Part shown: in pieces, positions 59,822 through 64,000 of the stretch
How positions within the stretch are numbered: the stretch's first letter is position 1
Layout of the letters: every line of letters begins with the position of its first letter
Assembly: GCA_028716525.1 (NCBI GenBank)
Contig: JAQUPQ010000005.1
Span: 78,959 to 142,958, forward strand
Direction of reading: 5' to 3'
Origin: Terriglobia bacterium
Lineage (GTDB): Bacteria; Acidobacteriota; Terriglobia; JAIQFV01
DNA length: 64,000 bases
The notes under the pieces: generated by a model
Seen by the model: only the letters and a program-made list of their open reading frames with translations
Databases searched by the model: none
Told to the model about the DNA's origin: nothing
Made by a program: the position numbers and the translations under genes

Positions 59822-60211
59822 CTTGGAATCTCGCCGCCGCTGAACCGCATGACCTTCCGCGGTTTTGCGGGCGCGACTTTCTCTCACCTTTTCAATTTCT
59901 CCCCACTCCGCTGCCTTCTAGGTGCAATAAAATATCTCTAAGATCCGGCGTGTTTCATCCTTCTCTTGTCCTAGGCTGGTTTCATTTGGCGGTCTGGAAG
60001 AAATTGTTTCAGTGCTACAGTGGTTCGTTCCTGGGGGTGAACGGGGGATATACTTGCAAACTTCTCGGACAATTGCAACTAAAATCTTTATTTTTTATTG
60101 TGGTCGGCTTAGGACCACCTTAGATCAACTCTAGGTACACAGACCGGTCCTCTGTCATTCAAGGACGGGACGATTGGGGAGATCACAATACAACTCAGCC
60201 GTGCCTTGAGC
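59822..60211. other. 390-bp spacer, nothing recognised
   Basis: AT-rich in part (TTTATTTTTTATT near 60090). No gene, hairpin or repeat is supported. Confidence 0.35.
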
Positions 60212-60568
60212 CTATCCGGGCGGCCAAGCCATGGAGCGACCCCCCAGCAGGTGGAGATGGATGTGAAAAACCGACTGTCCCGCATGGGCGCCGGTATTGA
60301 TGACGGTGCGATATCCGGTCTTCTGGATGCCGCGATCGCGTGCCAACTGTGCGGCGACCATGTGAAGATGACCGATCAGCGATTCATCTTCGGAGCCCAG
60401 AGCATCCAAAGATTCGATGTGTTTTCGAGGAACGATCAAAACATGAGTGGGCGACCGGGGATGAACATCCTCGAAGGCCGTTACTAAGTCGTCTTCAAAT
60501 ACGATTTTTCCCGGCGCTTCCCGTCGCACAATTCGGCAAAAGAGGCATGGGGTTGAATTCTCGGCCAT
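60212..60568 (-). CDS. HIT-family nucleotide hydrolase (HINT-like)
   Basis: 118 residues. Zinc-like CLFCRIVRREAPGKIVFEDD (~8-27) at the start, HVLIVPRKHIESL (~42) and the histidine triad VFHIHLHLLGGR (~99-110; H-x-H-x-H). Hydrolyses AMP-lysine-type or dinucleotide phosphoramidates in the cytoplasm. GAAGG lies ~9 bases before the ATG. Length and motifs are typical of Hint/HinT. Confidence 0.94.
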   Translation of the reverse strand: MAENSTPCLFCRIVRREAPGKIVFEDDLVTAFEDVHPRSPTHVLIVPRKHIESLDALGSEDESLIGHLHMVAAQLARDRGIQKTGYRTVINTGAHAGQSVFHIHLHLLGGRSMAWPPG

Positions 60569-60606
60569 GTTGGGTTGCCTTCTCTCCTAACGTCGTCGCG
60601 TTCTGG

Positions 60607-60693
60607 TAGCCGGCGGATTGAGATGATTCTGGTAGCGCCGGCCGTTCTTTGAGCCGGCGGAATAAGACGATTTTGGTAGCGCCGCCGTTCTTC
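60607..60693. repeat. Two tandem ~44-bp units
   Basis: Unit 1 (60607-60650) and unit 2 (60651-60693) share AGCCGGCGGA, GA.GATT.TGGTAGCGCCG and CCGTTCTT. They lie in the 173-bp gap between the HIT and permease genes. Confidence 0.6.
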
Positions 60694-60741
60694 CGCAAAC
60701 GGTTCTTCGGGACGTATCTAGAAAAACCTCGCGCTGTGGAA

Positions 60742-61959
60742 TTATTCATACCGCAAGGCATCGATGGGATCAAGCTGTGAGGCTTTCCAGGCAGGATAAA
60801 AACCAAAAATCACTCCCACGCCCGCCGACACCGTGAAGGCCAAGGCGATGGAGAGCGCTGAAATGGCGGTGGGCCACTGCAGAAGACTGGATATCATAGT
60901 AGACGAAGTGGCTCCCAAGGCAATGCCCAGGAACCCCCCGACCAGTGAAAGCGTACTGGCCTCGAGAAGGAACTGGCGCAGCAGGTCGCGGGATTTTGCG
61001 CCCACGGCCATGCGAATGCCGATCTCGCGGGTTCGTTCGGTTACCGAAACCAGCATGATATTCATCACGCCGATGCCCCCGACCAGCAACGACACCGAAG
61101 CGATCACCACCAACAGATAAGTCATCACCTGGTTCGATTCGTTCCTCATTCGCGCCATATCTTCCAATGTGCGGATAAAGAAGTCTCCATCCTGCCCCGC
61201 TTGAATATGATGACGCTGCCTCAGCAGAGATGAAATCTGATCCTGAGCCAAGGGGATTGCTTCCTGGGTCGAAGCCGAGGCAATGATGAAATGCAAGTAG
61301 GTGATGCCGAGGAGTTTCTTCTGCACCGTGGTATACGGGACAATGATGGTATCGTCCTGATCCTGCCCCATGGCGTTCTGACCCTTGGACTGCAGCAACC
61401 CCACCACCTTGAACGGTTGTCCCTTAAGCCGGATGGTTTGACCCACAGCCTCGGACCCGCCAAACAAATTTTCCGATACGGTCCGGCCGAGCACCGCGAC
61501 CCGGGCCGCCGAAGCCACGTCCTGCTCCGTAAAAAATGTTCCGTCATCCACCTGCCAGTTGCGAATCGTGGGAAACAATTGATTGTGCCCCACGATACTG
61601 GTGGACCAGTTTTGGTCGCCACTCGCCGCCAATCCTTGCGTGCGGACCCCCGGCGTGACGGCCGATACGGCCGGACATTCCCGCTCAATGGCTTTCTCGT
61701 CGTCTTCCACCAGCGTGGTAATCGAACCCATGCCCCAGTGAATTCCGCCGGCCGTTTGAGTTCCCGGATAAATGAAAATCAAATTCGTTCCCACTTGGGC
61801 AATCTGATCATCGACCATCTTCTGGGCGCCTTTGCCGATGGAAAACACCGCAATGACAGCGCCCACACCGATGATGATGCCCAACATCGTCAGCGTGGAC
61901 CGCAGCTTGTGACGCTGCAGCGCCTTAATGGCCACTCGAATGATCGCCAAAAACTTCAT
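60742..61959 (-). CDS. MacB/FtsX-type ABC transporter permease
   Basis: 405 residues from the ATG at 61959 (GAGGGG upstream; a TTG just before is possible). Layout of the MacB family: helix 1 (~17-40, LRSTLTMLGIIIGVGAVIAVFSIGKGAQ), a ~220-residue MacB_PCD periplasmic domain (~45-265), then three helices of the FtsX domain (~280-400: VIASVSLLVGGIGVMNIMLVSV, TEREIGIRMAVGAK-like motif at ~312, GVIFGFYPAWKASQLDPIDALRYE at the end). It works with an ATPase and membrane-fusion protein to expel substrates by mechanotransmission. Neither partner gene is adjacent in the visible part. Confidence 0.92.
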   Translation of the reverse strand: MKFLAIIRVAIKALQRHKLRSTLTMLGIIIGVGAVIAVFSIGKGAQKMVDDQIAQVGTNLIFIYPGTQTAGGIHWGMGSITTLVEDDEKAIERECPAVSAVTPGVRTQGLAASGDQNWSTSIVGHNQLFPTIRNWQVDDGTFFTEQDVASAARVAVLGRTVSENLFGGSEAVGQTIRLKGQPFKVVGLLQSKGQNAMGQDQDDTIIVPYTTVQKKLLGITYLHFIIASASTQEAIPLAQDQISSLLRQRHHIQAGQDGDFFIRTLEDMARMRNESNQVMTYLLVVIASVSLLVGGIGVMNIMLVSVTERTREIGIRMAVGAKSRDLLRQFLLEASTLSLVGGFLGIALGATSSTMISSLLQWPTAISALSIALAFTVSAGVGVIFGFYPAWKASQLDPIDALRYE

Positions 61960-62075
61960 CAAAACCCCTCAGGAGAACCCCTTTCGAGCGATTTTTTACC
62001 CTCGGACCGACTCCGCTATCCGGGAGGGTCTAGCGGGGACTCGATACACTAACGACGCCATCGCACTCCGCAACG

Positions 62076-63842
62076 TTACAGCGAGCGGTCGGGCAGCGTC
62101 TGCGGAGTCGGTGCATCAATAAACTGCAGTACCGAAGGAAGATCTGCAGGAACCAGGATGCGCCTCGCCAATTGCACCAAGGTCAACAGTTTTTGTCGCT
62201 CGTCGCCAATCCGCCGGGCGCGTTCCACGGCGTCATCAAAATTCACATTGGCATAACCCGCGATGGCGCGCGATTCCCGATTAGAAAGCTCCTTGCGTTT
62301 TTGCGTGTTCGCGCTTCTCTCTTTTTCGCTGCTCACCGATTGACTGAGTTCGTCAAAGGCCTGTTCATAATTTTCAAAAGCCGTGGCATAAAACCCGGGA
62401 GCCAGCGTTCGATCGATTTTGACGGCGCTCTCGGCCAACATGGTAAAGATGACGGCGCGGTCGGGCTTGCCCTTGATCTTTTCGGCGGCCGAGGCGGCAT
62501 CGGAAAGCAGGCTGCGTGCCCGCTCTTTGTCGGAGGATGCAAATCCGCCGGCGATGGCGGCCAAAGCCAGAGTTTTTTGCCGCTCATCCGTAGCGTATTC
62601 CGCAAAGGCCAAGGCCTTCTGGGGATTCAAATCCGCCAGACTCATCGCCATGACATTGCTCATGGCCCCACGTTGGCTTTCCGGAAATTTCTGGGGATCC
62701 AGACCATCGAAAAACTTCTGTTGCTGTTTTTCGGGGGGTTCCGACGAATCGAAATCCATGTTCATGCCGCTCGAAAACATTCCGCCCGTCATTTTGTCCA
62801 TCGATTCCATTTGCGGTTTTATTTCCTTTTCCAGTGCTTCCCCTCGCGCCGGATCCAGCTTTTTCAAGGTCGGGACCAAGGCCATCTTAATGATCGCGCC
62901 AAACGAAAACGGCATGGATTGAGGAGAAGACCCGGGAGGAGCGTTCTTCATCATCTCCTTCATCGTCGCTTCTTCCAACTCCGGAATTTTCTGCAGCACC
63001 GCATCGACCGCCTCCAACGCAAGATTGGAATTAACATTTGCAAAGACGCGCGTGGCGGTGGCGAACATCACGGTTTGCATAAAAGAGGGGTTGCCGGCGC
63101 TGAATTGGCGGATCATTTCTCCAAATAGCGTGTTGGCCTGATCCGGCGCACTGCGCTGCAGTTTCATCAACAAAGGCATGACGGCGTCAAATGGAAAATC
63201 GCGATTTTGCAGTGTCGGAAGAATCAACAGAACGGCGCGAGAGAGATCTTTTTCACCCACCTTAGAAGCCACCTGTTGGATGGCTTGGGCCCGGAAGTTT
63301 GTGTTGCCGCGGCCGAACAGGGACATCATAATATCGGGTTTGTCCGCAGGGGGCGTTTCTTCAACCCGCATCGCTAGAGCGAGCGCCGACTCCACGTCGA
63401 TATCGGCAAATCCTACCGCAAGCTCACTTTGCGCTTGAGCGCGCTTGTTGGTATCGTCGGCAGGCAGCTCCTGAGTGGCTTCAAAAGCCGTTTGATAAAT
63501 CTTGCCGGCTCTGGTCTTATCGACCTCCTTCATGGTGTTTGCGACTTGCGACAGGATTTCCACTTTAACCGCCGGCTTGGCATTCAATGCCAATTGATAC
63601 GTTTCATCCAGAATCTGAGCCGCCTTCGCCGAACTGGACGCCGCTTTGGCTTTTTCGGATTTCCCGGCAGGCTTGCCCTCGGGTTGACCTTTTGCAACCG
63701 GTTCGCTTTTTTGCCCCGTGGCTGAAGCGGGCGCCGATGCTTGAGCAAAACTTTTCAAAAGAAAGCTCAGCGAGGAGCAGTAGATTCCCGTCCACCCCGC
63801 CAGGACAAATAGAATGACCGCCAATCTTTTTATGGGTCGCAT
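62076..63842 (-). CDS. Large secreted helical-repeat protein
   Basis: 588 residues from the ATG at 63842 (AGGAGG 7 bases upstream). Signal peptide ~1-36. A Lys/Pro/Ala linker (~40-70) leads into a protein made of degenerate helical pairs, each about 35 residues, containing LDETYQLALNAKPAVKVEIL, RGNTNFRAQAIQQVASKVGE, MSLADLNPQKALAFAEYATD and AIAGYANVNFDDAVERARRI. This resembles HEAT/TPR solenoids. A Met/Glu-rich stretch (~280-350) interrupts them. Probably a periplasmic scaffold. No enzyme motif; family not recognised. Confidence 0.75.
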   Translation of the reverse strand: MRPIKRLAVILFVLAGWTGIYCSSLSFLLKSFAQASAPASATGQKSEPVAKGQPEGKPAGKSEKAKAASSSAKAAQILDETYQLALNAKPAVKVEILSQVANTMKEVDKTRAGKIYQTAFEATQELPADDTNKRAQAQSELAVGFADIDVESALALAMRVEETPPADKPDIMMSLFGRGNTNFRAQAIQQVASKVGEKDLSRAVLLILPTLQNRDFPFDAVMPLLMKLQRSAPDQANTLFGEMIRQFSAGNPSFMQTVMFATATRVFANVNSNLALEAVDAVLQKIPELEEATMKEMMKNAPPGSSPQSMPFSFGAIIKMALVPTLKKLDPARGEALEKEIKPQMESMDKMTGGMFSSGMNMDFDSSEPPEKQQQKFFDGLDPQKFPESQRGAMSNVMAMSLADLNPQKALAFAEYATDERQKTLALAAIAGGFASSDKERARSLLSDAASAAEKIKGKPDRAVIFTMLAESAVKIDRTLAPGFYATAFENYEQAFDELSQSVSSEKERSANTQKRKELSNRESRAIAGYANVNFDDAVERARRIGDERQKLLTLVQLARRILVPADLPSVLQFIDAPTPQTLPDRSL

Positions 63843-63938
63843 GAAAGTGCCTCCTGATTCCAAGGGATCCCCGGGAACTAGTGTAGCGCGTCATAAATAG
63901 CTTTACATATTACCCAGGAGGCGGTATGCTCTGGAACT

Positions 63939-64000
63939 ATGAGCAGAACAGCGACCGCCATCGAACTATCCCCATGGGAAACCCAGCAGTTAACCCGTTG
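63939..64000 (+). CDS. Start of a gene running off the right edge
   Basis: ATG at 63939 opens a frame (SRTATAIELSPWETQQLTR) to the window end. AGGAGG at 63916-63921 is 17 bases upstream; an ATG at 63926 in another frame is closer to it and also open. Too short to identify. Confidence 0.35.
   Translation, partial: MSRTATAIELSPWETQQLTR

Overview
The window reads as a chromosomal segment of a free-living, moderately GC-rich bacterium, most likely an acidobacterium or close relative. This rests on gene content, not on a marker gene: a DUF1549/DUF1553 + DUF1501 secreted pair, many lone secreted proteins with TPR, BON or LolA-like folds, zinc-ribbon membrane proteins with Pro/Gln linkers, a GxxExxY gene, a B12-dependent ribonucleotide reductase and aerobic core metabolism (citrate synthase, NAD-type isocitrate dehydrogenase, acyl-CoA dehydrogenase, GlpX). 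No rRNA, tRNA or CRISPR array was seen, and no intact transposase or prophage. Genes are mostly single or in short operons.

Layout. 1-4 kb: the end of a TPR gene, then a complete minus-strand bufferin-type operon (Cys-rich exported precursor, DUF692/MNIO maturase, DUF2063 partner, DoxX membrane protein). 4.8-9 kb: SGNH hydrolase, ORF6N protein, XRE regulator and degraded-looking spacers. 9.1-10.8 kb: a tiny exported peptide ending in eight prolines, a strong hairpin, a polytopic membrane protein and a membrane-anchored protein. 11-14 kb: an octaheme HAO-like cytochrome, and opposite it an outer-membrane barrel plus monoheme cytochrome behind a near-consensus Fur box. 14.3-16.7 kb: a DUF2419 (queuosine-salvage) protein with a Tat-like leader and an alpha/beta hydrolase. 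17-20.3 kb: a degenerate RecA-like protein, a small protein and a degenerate family-B DNA polymerase in one operon. 20.4-22.3 kb: two tandem SAM-II riboswitches, each with its own terminator, in front of a threonine-synthase-fold enzyme and a CysO-like sulfur carrier. 22.5-34.5 kb: metabolism (gamma carbonic anhydrase, tryptophanase, IDH, citrate synthase, acyl-CoA dehydrogenase, NagZ-type GH3) interspersed with palindromic repeats, including a GxxExxY nuclease gene framed by 36-37 bp inverted repeats. 35-43.8 kb: nrdJ, queA, an RlmI-type methyltransferase, hsp20 and clpB. 44-50.5 kb: toxin-antitoxin remnant, DinB, an unusual radical SAM protein, htpX, zinc-ribbon proteins. 50.6-64 kb: glpX, DUF1501/DUF1549 pair, hemerythrin, amidohydrolase, queF, HIT, MacB-type permease and a large secreted helical-repeat protein.

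Cross-links. QueF (preQ0 to preQ1) and QueA (preQ1 to epoxyqueuosine) are both here, with the DUF2419 protein as a possible scavenging arm. The SAM riboswitches suggest that the ThrC/CysO-like pair serves methionine synthesis instead of threonine or cysteine. At least five families of self-complementary intergenic repeats occupy many of the longer spacers; one resembles gene-less derivatives of the GxxExxY element.
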